Assembly (NCBI GenBank): GCA_034766995.1
Contig: CM068313.1
Span: forward strand, 54,650,981 to 54,714,980
DNA: 64,000 nucleotides
DNA from: Acanthacorydalis orientalis
Taxonomy: Eukaryota; Arthropoda; Insecta; Megaloptera; Corydalidae
Direction of reading: 5' to 3'
Part shown: positions 10,691-20,450 of the stretch, one piece after another
Layout: every line of letters starts with the position of its first letter
Position numbering within the stretch: position 1 is the first letter of the stretch
Notes under the pieces: model-generated
The model's database searches: none
Told to the model about the DNA's origin: nothing
Seen by the model: the letters and a program-made list of their open reading frames with translations, nothing else
Translations under genes and position numbers: made by a program

Positions 10691-11935
10691 ATGTAGATGT
10701 AGGGTAGGGAGGATTGTTGTAAATTACAGGTCCAATAATATAAATAAGACATGTTATTGTGAAAAACATAATTTTATTCTGATTCAAACTGTTTGTATTC
10801 TAACAATGAGACAATCGGTTAACGATAACTAAAATATGATATAACCAAGGAAGCTATAAGAAGGAGAACCAACTTCGGTGTTTGGGCGCAGCGAAAAGTG
10901 ATGTTCGAATTTCAGTCGGGTGACTTATGCGCGGAACGCACTACGCATAGAAAAACACGTGACAGAGGTATTCTAACCTGAAAGTCCTCATTGCCTTGTT
11001 TACGTTCATTTTGTTAGTACATGATTTACCGTGCTAAAAAAAATGACCAAGAATTGTTCCATCAAACGGTATGTGAGAGAAGAAGGGAAAGCAATACTTT
11101 TCATCAACTCCAAAATAATTGGAGTTGATGAAATCCATGACTGAATTCGTATTTCTGCAGTTCGACTCCTACGTGCACTAAAAAAGTGTACTGTTCTTTA
11201 GATTTGAATGAATTATATTACTATGTTCTTGTTCAAATGAAATTTTGACTAATTTCACCTAAAATTGAACTATAATTAAATTTATAAAATATTATGTTGA
11301 ATAAACGACTTATTATTTTAACGAAATACATATTTATTACAGACAGTTTTTAATTCAACAGATGCAAGGGGTTGAGGAAGTTCCGTTTTAGATTTCATTG
11401 AATAATTTTTATTTACAATTCAATTTTTCGCACACTTCGCCCTAAAAAAACAATAAATAAGTCGACACTAATTGTCGCTTTTCACATCAATCAGCTGTAC
11501 TTAGCAGATATTGTGGTATCGAGATTTGTGCGCATCGGCCTTCGCGCATAAGTCCTTTCATAAACACTAGGCTGCCATCCGATAATTGGGTTTCATAAAT
11601 TGATTACAATAGACAATCGATAGAGTTTGATCTAGTTTTTATAGCCTCCTTGGATATAACTCATATTCCCTCCCGCGCACCCATTGCCCATATCTACATG
11701 CGCATTCTCTTTCTCTCTCTTTCTCTCTGTAAGCACGGGGCTTTACTTGAGACCTCTTATCGTCCGTATTCTTCAGCGCAGTATCTCTGCATGCAGTCTC
11801 TTCTCTATCTCACATACACATGAAGTCATATTCGCTCCATCTCTCTCGGTCGAGGATATGTTCACGGTAACGTTTTTTGTGAAATGCCGTATGATTTTAC
11901 CTCTCGCTAACGCGCCTATAGAAGTTTAACTTCAA
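10668..11935 (-). mobile_element. Helentron-derived nonautonomous element, interrupted
   Basis: The left part (10668-10844) matches the 3' end of the Helentrons at 14944 and 52718 (ACTTCAGTATTTTTATGTAG onward). The right part (11654-11935) matches their 5' end (CGTATGATTTTACCTCTCGC, then an AGAAGTTTAACTTC palindrome). The helicase and endonuclease coding region is absent, so this is the short HINE-type derivative, about 460 bp without its own insertion. It sits inside a piggyBac pseudogene. Its 3' hairpin is not clearly preserved. Confidence 0.75.
10845..11653. mobile_element. TIR element nested in the Helentron derivative
   Basis: Starts CCAAGGAAGCTATAAG and ends with the complement of CCAAGGAGGCTATAAA. 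It is flanked on both sides by ATATAA (10839-10844 and 11654-11659), a possible target duplication. Subterminal sequence GACTTATGCGCG recurs at both ends in inverted orientation. The superfamily is not certain. Near 11041 a short frame starting MTKNCSIK, followed in another frame by TFHQL, faintly resembles a THAP domain start, which would suggest a P-like element; this is weak. Confidence 0.65.
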
Positions 11936-11939
11936 ACAG

Positions 11940-12440
11940 ACTACCAGAAATAATTGATTTTGTTGTCGTTCAGTTTGTTGTCGTTAATAAACTAGACACA
12001 ATAAAGAGAAGAACCAATCTGCTGAAAATTATGTTTATTTTTAATATAATTGACATAGCTGGAATCAACGCTTATGTTCTGTGATTAAGCACAGGACCGA
12101 TTTGGAATAAAAATAAACTATTTCTAATACGTTTGTTTCTGGAAGAACTTGGATTTCAATTAATGTATGAAAAAATAGTATGACGACCGAAGAAATGCTG
12201 TAGTGTTATCACTTTACCTTATTAATAGCCTTCAGCAAGATGCTAATGTACCTGAAGACTCTTCATAACCATCCACTTTAAGAAGAAAATCTAGTGTTAG
12301 AAAAAGAAAAATATTCTCAGGAGCTCGGTATCAAATATGTGTCAGAAAAAACCGTAAAACATGTGAAAATTGTAAAAAAATGTATGTATGGTGAATATAT
12401 AAATACTGTATATTTTTGGGATAATTGTAAAGAGTGTATA
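11940..12440 (+). pseudogene. piggyBac transposase pseudogene, C-terminal part
   Basis: Continuation of the gene at 10030-10690. The plus strand reads LPEIIDF at about 11952, then KRRTNLLKIMFIFNIIDI, AGINAYVL, FLEELGFQLMYE, and a degraded Cys-rich zinc-binding tail (CVRKNRKTCENCKKMYV). These are in the order expected for piggyBac after the third catalytic region. Stops and frameshifts abound. The two halves are separated exactly by the Helentron-derived insertion. Confidence 0.8.
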
Positions 12441-13139
12441 TATATATATATAATAATAACATTAAATAACTGATAAAAATTTAAAGTATATTAATAATTT
12501 ACCTTTGAAAAATCATGTGGGTAATATATCACCCATAAAAACTTCATACATTATTTTTTCTAAAGATCGTATGAGTGTTAAAATCGTGGCTCCAAAATTG
12601 AATTTCTCTTAAAATACTAATAAAGTCTCTAATGTTTTAAAAATATTTAAAAAATATCCAATCAATAAGAACGTACGATATTCACGATATACATATAAAA
12701 TCTATTCTCTAAAAGTGTGACCGTATGACACATCCTTAACAGTAAGACGTGAGATATACATGACGTCGGGATGGAAACTTTTACCAAGATGGATTATACA
12801 GAAAAATACAGCTTAGAATTTGGTGCGATTTGGTAGTTTTTTTTCCGCGCTCCGGTTTCTCTCGTACCAATATTTATACGTACGATTACGCAAATTTATC
12901 AAATATGTCTTGTCATTCGTCTTCAATTTTATTGCCCGTCTTCGATTGTAAATGGGAGTTACGAATTTTAAGATATTCGTCAATATGAAAGAATTACACC
13001 TGTCTGTTTCCTGGATGATAAGAGATATATCCTTATTACCGGATACATTATATCTATAACGGTTGAGGAAATTTGTAAAAAAATATATATAATTTATTGA
13101 AGGTAAGAAAAGTAGTTTCAATTTTTTAATGAAATTTCA
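12441..13139. other. No recognised gene
   Basis: AT-rich sequence. A minus-strand open frame of 102 codons (12813-13121) has no recognisable domain and is rich in Asn, Lys, Ile and Tyr as expected by chance in such DNA. Confidence 0.5.
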
Positions 13140-14545
13140 ATCGAAACAAAATTTATGCAGTGTGACATTTTATTTTCGCAAATGAATTCTTTTCCATCTC
13201 ACAAAAATTTATTTCTGGTCGAAAATGTTCTCTTAAATGATGGAATTGGCATCGGAATGCACATAAGCATCAATTAAAATTGAGCAATAGTAGTTTAATA
13301 ATACCTTATTCTTACTCACTCATATCCTTATACACAACGCACAGAAGTTTCACTTCTACTGCGTGGCTTTCTACTTACAATTTTTTTTTAAAATTTTAAC
13401 TCATTAATAAAAGTAATCTCCGTATATTCGAATCAATGAAATTTTGGCTTTATCTACTTTGGAGGGTAAAATGATGAAGTAGCCGTGTTTAACACAAAAA
13501 CACAATTTTTTGACCAAATTATTTTTTTATTTTTCAAAGAAATCTTCTTCTTAAAAATTTATGTAAAGGTGATATTTTATTTTCACAAATTATTTCTTTT
13601 TCCATCTGACAAATCACAAACATTAGTTTCTGGTCGAGAATGTTGTCTGAAATGACAGGATTGGCATCGAAATGCACATAAGCATCAATCAAAATTGACC
13701 AATAATAATTTAATAATACCTTACTCTTATACCCTCTTATATTCTTATACCCAACGACCAGATGTTTCACTTCTACCGCGTCACTTTCCATTTATATATA
13801 TATATATATATTTTAATTTTAACTCAGCAATTAAAGGAATCTCCGTACATTACATTCAATGAAATTCTAGCTTTATCTACTTAGGAGGGTAAAGTGATGA
13901 AGTACCTGTGTTTGACAAGAAAACATAATTTTTTATTTTTCAAAGAAATCTTCTTTCTAAAAATTCATGTCAAATGTGACACTTTATTTTTACAAATGAA
14001 TTCTTTTTCCATCTCACAAAAACACAAACATTTATTTCTGGACGAAAATGTTGTCTGAAATGATGGAATTACCATCAGAATGCACATAAGCAGCAATCGA
14101 AATTGACCAATAATAATTTAATAATACTTTACTCTTATACCCACTTATATCCTTATACTCAACGTACAGATGTTTCACTTCTACAGCGTCGCTTTCCACT
14201 TACACAATTTTTTTAAAATATTAACTCAGTAATAAAAGTACTCTACATACATTCCATTCAATTAAATTCTAGCTTTATCTTCTTAGGAGGGTAAAGTAAT
14301 GAAGTACCTGTGTTTGACAAGAAAAAACAATTTTTTGAGTAAATTCTTTCTTATTTTTCAAAGAAATCTTTCTAAAAATTCATGTCAAATGTGACATTTT
14401 ATTTTTACAAATGAATTCTTTTTCCATATTAAAAATCACAAACATTTGTTTCTGGTCGAAAATGTTCTTTGAAATGATGGAATTGCCATCAAAATACGCA
14501 TAAGAATCAAACAAAATTGACCAATAATAATTTATTGAAAATTTT
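13140..14545. repeat. Tandem repeat, unit about 408-417 bp, 3.4 copies
   Basis: The marker GTGACATTTTATTTTYRCAA recurs at about 13160, 13567, 13975 and 14392, with matching flanking sequence throughout. Each complete unit contains a GAAGTTTCACTTC-type palindrome (at about 13340, 13762 and 14170) followed by CTACNGCGT. Copies are diverged by substitutions and small indels, so the array is not recent. Open frames inside it are incidental. Confidence 0.9.
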
Positions 14546-15179
14546 TGACTGGACTAATAAAAAATTCATTAGTGAAAGTGAATTTAGCAACAGTATTAAA
14601 ACTGTATTACGATATTTCAGCTTACAAAGTATGTCTATAACTATTTTGTAAGTTAACACGTTTATGAATACAGTAGAGAATGGTGTTTAATAAGAGATTC
14701 ACTTAGTATCTAAACTAAAATATTTGATTGAGTGAACAATTATGATCGTAATTTAAATTAATACCAATCCGATACATGACATATTAGAGACACTATAGAT
14801 TATGAAGTGAGATGAAAAATGTTCAATCTAAAAATGAACACAACAAAATGTTGAGTGAAAAATGATTATATTCTTCGACACACGAAGGTCGTTTAATAAG
14901 CATAGTAAAAAAGTAAGTTAAACAATGTTTTTTGGGGAAAAAAAGACGTGTGTGCTCATGTACACACGACAGAAATGAAACTTCAGTATTTTTATGTAGA
15001 TGTAAGGAAGGGAGGATTGTTGTGAATTACAGGTTCAGTAATATAAATAAGACAATTTATAATTAAATAGGGAAGCGTGCATAGCTATATATTACATGTT
15101 TAATAACATAAAGAAGACATATTATAGTGAAAAATATATTTTTGTTCTGATTCAATTTGTTCGTATTCTAAAAATGAGC

Positions 15180-15830
15180 CAATTGGCTTATAATAACTAG
15201 AATATGATATAAAAAGTTTTGACTCAAATTTATCGAGAAATCTCGAGAATACTGCATCGATTGTAGTTCCTGATCTCGTGTTGCTTCATTAGGATTATAT
15301 ACAATATTTCAATTCAATTTTGCATGGAGAAATTCAATTAATAGTAGAGAAGTATCAGAAAAAAAGTTAAAGTTAAAGTCTGCGCTCAAAACCATCAGCG
15401 TTTTGTCATAATTGACCTCGACTAGATTTGCTCCCTCGACGGTATAGATTAATAAAATACTGAGTATAAATTTGATAATGTCTTCAGTTTTCTGATTTGG
15501 TGAAATATAAATGGCGACTATCAAGATGACCATTCCATTTTCTGGAACACATTGAGCAGCACATATATTTCTAACAACTATTGTTGTTAATCCTATCGAT
15601 TGTGTTTGTTGAAAATTGCAATCCGTGTGGGGGTAACAAGATTATCTTTGTCAGTAGAGTTGTGATAAATTACCACTCCTCCAAATTGAACGGTCGACGT
15701 TTATATTGAACAAAACAATTGAAATTAGGGATATCGATTCGATCCTCATTCTTTAGTCAAGTCTCTGAAAGAAATAATAGGTTTGACTGCTGAATAACTG
15801 TGTCAGTGAGATCGGCTGAGTCAGCGTGAA
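15180..15830 (-). pseudogene. Endonuclease-like domain of Helentron, decayed
   Basis: Downstream of the helicase fragment the minus strand reads, across frameshifts, FLSET-like and FNCFVQYKRR-like stretches (by comparison with 53160-53330), then VILIVAIYISP and VLSADFNFNF, and lastly TRSGTTIDAVF-like sequence degraded near 15280. ADFNFNF corresponds to the GDFN motif of AP-endonuclease-fold (EEP) domains; Ala replaces Gly here. Stops make it non-functional. Confidence 0.6.
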
Positions 15831-15839
15831 GACTTTGAC

Positions 15840-16070
15840 AATTCAAAGAAGAAATGGACTACCTCTCTTGCTGGGGATGAAATCTAGTAATACATTCTCT
15901 ATTGTCACCAGTCGATTAACACATAATCTACGGAATTCCTCGTGTAAAGATTTCATTGAAGTTGCCGCTCGTCGTTTATGATAAAAACTGGCTAAATTAT
16001 CACAAGTTACAATGTCGAGGCCTTGTATACTTTTGACGCGTGATAGTGCTACGTACAGTAACTCCTGACA
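15840..16070 (-). pseudogene. Pif1-like helicase C-terminal fragment
   Basis: Minus-strand reading QELLYVALSRVKSIQGLDIV contains helicase motif VI (YVALSRV) of the Pif1/RecD-like family, followed by a tail EEFRRLCVNRLVTIENVLLDF. In intact Helentrons this domain unwinds DNA during rolling-circle transposition. Everything upstream of motif VI is absent. The same tail appears at 53068-53135 in the sister copy. Confidence 0.7.
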
Positions 16071-16935
16071 GTGTGTCTGTATGACCGTGTGTCCCTTTCT
16101 GTCCGTGTTCCTCAGCGCAGTATCATTGCGCGCAGTCTCTCTTCTCTCTCTATTCTCACGCACTCATGCAGTCATATTCGCTCCATATCTCTCGTTCGCG
16201 GATATGTTCATGGTAATGTTTTTCGTGACATGCCGTATGATTTTACCTCTCGCTAATGCGCTCATAGAAGTTTCACTTCAAAAACGATTTTACTTTTCCG
16301 CATAGTCTCCATTAAGGGCTATAGACTTGACCAAGCGAGCCAGAAAAAAAACCATTGACGGCTCATTCGAAGAGAATTTCTTCCCACCGAGCCAAATTTT
16401 CAAGCTTAGTGAGAGGAAGAAGTCGTACAAGGCCAAGTCCGGAGAATAGGGTGGATGAGGTATCAATTCGAAGCCTAATGCTGCAATTTCGCCATTACGA
16501 CGGTTGATTTGTGTGAAATCGCGTTGCTCTGATAAAGGAACACTTTTTTTGTGCGCCAATCTTTGCCGTTTTTGTTTCAGCTCTTCTTTCAAACGGTCCA
16601 GTAATGTTGCATAATAGACTCCTGTCATCGTTTTTCTCTTCTTTAAGTAGTTGATCAGGATTATTTCTTGGCAATCCCAAAAAAACAGTAGCCATCACCT
16701 TCCCAACGGACAAAACGGTCTTCCTCTTCTTCAGAGCGCATTCATCAGTCGTTGTCCACTGCTTTGACTGATACTTTGACTCAGGTTTCTAGTGGTGGAT
16801 CGTGTTTCATCCAGGGTGATGAATGGACTGAAAAAGACCTACTCGTTTCTCTCCATTGTTCAGGCAACTATTACAATAGTCGCTTCAAACATATGTAGAA
16901 CGTGAACAACGCGTCGCTTCTGACTAAAATGTCAC

Positions 16936-17660
16936 CTATGCTAGTTTGAAAAGTGACACTTGATAGTCGTATGGTCCTAGTAGGTCGCTTGGTGGATGTG
17001 ATAACACATCCCATCCAATCTGCAACAATTTTTGACGAGTGACGTAACTTTTGTGTTGTCTAGCGTTATGATGGTGAAACACAATATCTTTGCGATTCAC
17101 CAGTTCTGGTCGCTTTAGTTTGATGGCATTATTTAATTTATCCATTTGACGGCTGTACACGTCCAAATTAATGGTTTGGTTTCTTGGAAGCAGATCATAA
17201 TACAGAATACTTTTGAAATACCACCAGACTAACAGTATAACCTTCATTTGGTGAATATTTGCTTTGAAGTGCTTCGAGCGGGTTCAGCACACTTGCTCTA
17301 CAATCATTTTCGTTCTACGTTGTTATACAAGATCACTTTTTCATCGCCTGTTATCATACGTCTCAAAAATGGATCGTTTCATTCATTTTTTAAGAGAAAA
17401 TCCCAGATGTCAATCCACATAATGAGATGAATTTCCTTAAGCTCGTGTGGTACCCAAATGATCGACCTTACTAAGATATCAAAGTCGTTTTAAATGGTTT
17501 TCCACCCTCGATTTCGATATGTGAAGATTCTCAGCAATATCTCGTGTCATTAATTGCTGATTAGATTCAATTCATCCCTTTATTTCATCATCAACAACTT
17601 CGACTCATCTTTAACATCAAAATCTCCAGACCAAATTTTAGAAAACAAATTCTGACACTG
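16936..17660 (-). pseudogene. Mariner transposase pseudogene, third family
   Basis: Minus-strand reading: a FSKIWSGDFDVKDE-like helix-turn-helix tail near 17640, NDPFLRRMITGDEKVILYNN (first Asp in TGDE), VILLVWWYFKSILYYDLLPR, KLNNAIKLKRPELVNRKDIV, FHHHNARQH (His for the catalytic Asp of FHQDN), WDVLSHPPS, then an altered PYDYQ. The coding sequence then runs into the neighbouring irritans-like mariner. Several stops are present. The family resembles mellifera/mauritiana-type transposases. Confidence 0.8.
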
Positions 17661-18779
17661 CTGTAGTTTTAAAGAACCTTAATTTTAAACATCACATAAG
17701 TTTTTATGAGCTTAAACAGGGTTTTGTTTTTCATTTTCAGAAGTAATACAGTAAAATATGACGAAAATTTTCATTTTAAATCTGTATTTCAAAATGATTT
17801 TCCAAACAAATAATTATTAACAAAATAGTGCACTTTCTTTTTCTAAAACAAACTTGAACTGTCAGCTATCATATTACATAATGAATTTGCGATTAAAAAT
17901 AAGTTTAATCACATTTGAAGACATATATGTCCATCTATTAGAAAGAAAATCCAATTAATTTTTGTCCAACCCACTATAAACAAAATTATGTAAAAATAAA
18001 AATTCATTTAATTACTACGTTTTGAAATTTTCCGTTCCTCTAGCGCACCGTTTATTATAACGCATGAAATATTTCAATCAAAATGTATTTACGAACAGTG
18101 TACGAAGCATGAAACTTTTCAAAACAATCCACTCCTTGGTATTTATTGTGTACTGAGTTATGGATATCGAACATTCAACAAGTTTCCAAGTAGCATTTCT
18201 CTGTTGGTGCTTAACTATTATTTCAACGGGCCATTTATCATCATTAAAGCATTAACTTATTTCATATCTGTTTACTTTGTAACACGAAAATAAGTGCATT
18301 TTTTCTGTTATATTCGATTTTTACTTATTCATATCTGATTTATTACACACTGTTGTTTTTTTTTTATTAAAGAGACAAGTGCGTTCCGCCCTCTCCTCAC
18401 CACCTTCGACAAATTCTGTGGGGGATTTCTCCCCGTTTACTAACGCTCTCTCCCCGTCTAAAAATTAACAGAAATTAACAAATTATACATACAAATAATC
18501 ATTCTTAACCCTGCGGAGGTCGCGGTGGAAAAAATTTCAGCTTAGTTCGCTTGTGTCCGAGAGATACATTCATTACTAGTATGTGGTAAAATGTAATAAA
18601 ATTAAAGAAAAACACTCCAAATATAACACAAGATCATTTACTTATTTTCAGTTACAATCTAGAAATTATTAGACGAAAAAAATATAAAAAATAAAAATTT
18701 TTGTTACAAAATAACGCAAACATCGATAATGAAAGTAAATAAAACTAAACGAATGTATTTAACATTAATTAATCAGAAT
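17661..18779. other. No recognised gene; one possible piggyBac end at 18507
   Basis: AT-rich sequence without recognisable coding. At 18507 TTAACCCTGCGGAGGTCGCG has the form of a piggyBac-type terminal repeat starting at a TTAA site, which fits the piggyBac coding fragment just to the right. A matching partner end was not found. Confidence 0.4.
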
Positions 18780-19060
18780 CTTCAATAGTTGGATTTATAT
18801 CAGACTCTAAATCCAGCTACAATTTCGTCTATTGTCATATTATGTACCATGAAGTAGCATAAATTACAATTTTCTACAAATCGTGAGAAAATGTCTCCCA
18901 CAGTCGCTAACTTGTCAACTTCCAAGCGTTCTAAGAGAGTCAATTTGTCATCAAACCTGATACAATTGTGAATAAATCTAAATCTCCGTAGATATCTCGT
19001 CGTTAGAACTTTGAAAAGAAACAAAAAATATATTTCGACGGAAATGGATCCTACTAAATC
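18780..19060 (-). pseudogene. piggyBac transposase fragment
   Basis: The minus strand reads FRFIHNCIRFDDKLTLLERLEVDKLATVGDIF, FVENCNL and NMTIDEIVAGFR, which align with the first catalytic region of piggyBac (RFDD, RSDKLAPVRDIF, VTIDEML-FRG). The first catalytic Asp (TIDE) is intact. The fragment ends abruptly and is followed by an unrelated-looking acidic tail DLESDINPTIEDSD and a stop. Confidence 0.75.
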
Positions 19061-19235
19061 TCGTGAAATATACTTAACAATGTTTGGCTTCCATGAAAAT
19101 GTTACAATTTGTTCTTATGTTCGAAATAAAAATAAATCTGTTATACTTTTTATCTACGATGCATTCGTATAAATGACTGCAAGCGTTAATGAAAGAAATA
19201 AACTAGAAATAATTCATTATTATAATAAAACGAAA

Positions 19236-19690
19236 ATTGGAGTGAATACCATGGATCAAATTCCTTGGAGGTGCGCCACAAAAAGGTCATCAAATGGCTG
19301 GTCGCTATTTTTTTTATAATATAATTGATATTGCGAGTTTATCGGCTTATATTATATATTATCACAATAATAAAATGATTAAAAAAGACTACTGAACGCC
19401 GCGGATTTTTTGCGTTAATTGGAAGAAGAAGTCTTCATGCTTATAATTCAAGATCGATCGAAAAGAATAATGAGGCATTTTACAACAAAGCTAACTTTTG
19501 AAAATGTTCGGTAAACAAATTAGTAACAGCGACACTCCTTAAACATCATCCGACCAAGCATTGGACAGCACGGGAAGAAAAATTGTAGGATCATGCCATA
19601 TATGTTATAATAATGTAATAAAAAAATGGCGAAAGACCCGAAAATCATTTGAAGCGCTTAAAAAGCCTATGGGTAATGAACATACTACAA
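19236..19690 (+). pseudogene. piggyBac transposase C-terminal fragment, opposite strand
   Basis: The plus strand reads DQIPWRCATKRSSNGWSLFF, YNIIDIASLSAYIIYYHNN, then a KKHHPTKALDSTGRK-like stretch and CHICYNN suggestive of the zinc-binding tail. This corresponds to the C-terminal half of piggyBac transposase. It lies on the opposite strand to the fragment at 18780-19060, so the element is rearranged or two elements meet here. Confidence 0.65.
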
Positions 19691-20450
19691 CACGCTAATG
19701 AATGTGCTTAATAAAATCTAACAAGGAGAGGATACGACCTCGAAAATTGATTTTGAGGCCAAACTTCGTGCAGTAGTAGGGTATCCCAAAGGTATTAATA
19801 TAGTAACGTACTAGCTCACACTATCCAGCTATTTTCGAGAAAAAAGGCTCCAAAGTTTCCGCATGTTATAAGAGAAATATTATCTTCACTAGCTTGATAG
19901 CTACGCGATAACGTGTAGGTTTCTTCAGGTTCGACTATCGGTCTGTATGCGGTTTTGTTTTTCTTCACCTGAATATTTATTTAATGCTTTTAATGTGTTT
20001 TATTAAAAAAAGTATTTCAAGAAAGATGAAATAACATTTCCTTACAATATGTTTTCGAAAAATGCTCTTTTTTAAATGTTGAAAATTTTATTTCAGAAAA
20101 TGATTTTTTCACGAATTTGTTTTAATTTTTTGCATTATTTTGCAAACATATTCGTATATTAAAGTGTTCCATGTGGTATATTCCACGGAATATTGTGTAT
20201 AGAGAAAATGTATACAATTCTTTCATGGATACACAACGTGATCACTTTAAAAGGATCATATGCCAAGTGAACACTTTAATAAACGGATATGTTTGTAAAA
20301 TAATGCAAAAAATTAAAAAAATTCGTAAAAAAATCATTTTCTGAAATAAAATTGTCAAAGTTTAAAAGATAGCATTTTTCGAAAGAAAATTGCCAGAAAA
20401 TGTTATTTCATCTTTATTTGAATATTTTTTAATAAAATGCATTTAATGCA

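Larger units (their letters stand above)
14944..16283 (-). mobile_element. Helentron-type element with helicase and endonuclease remnants
   Basis: Reading on the minus strand, the 5' end is TTTTTGAAGTGAAACTTC at 16283 and the 3' end is a palindromic GAAGTTTCATTTC followed by a short hairpin (CGTGTGT stem, loop, ACACACG) at about 14946-14968. It inserts between T-rich flanks. Inside lie a Pif1 helicase fragment and an endonuclease-like domain in that order, the architecture known for Helentrons (Helitron-2). The replication initiator and most of the helicase are missing, so it is a deleted copy. The element at 52718 is a sister copy. Confidence 0.75.
14882..16935 (-). mobile_element. Irritans-like mariner, interrupted by a Helentron
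   Basis: On the minus strand the right part (16935-16284) reads an irritans-like transposase: FITLDET (first Asp), SQSISQSSGQ region, LSVGKVMATVFWDC, TGVYYATLLDRLKEEL, RQRLAHKK, LGFELIPHPPYSPDLA and an FSSNE tail. The second catalytic QDN motif is lost in a changed frame, and LALYDFF stands at the third block. The 3' end (14882-14943) matches the terminal region of the related fragment ending at 26672 (GGTCGTTTAATAAGCATAGT, then AAGTTAAACA). The two parts are separated by the Helentron at 14944-16283. Confidence 0.75.

Noticed and set aside
13140..14545. CRISPR-like array
   Set aside because: Units of about 408 bp are full-length tandem repeats without short repeat plus unique spacer structure, and the sequence is eukaryotic.
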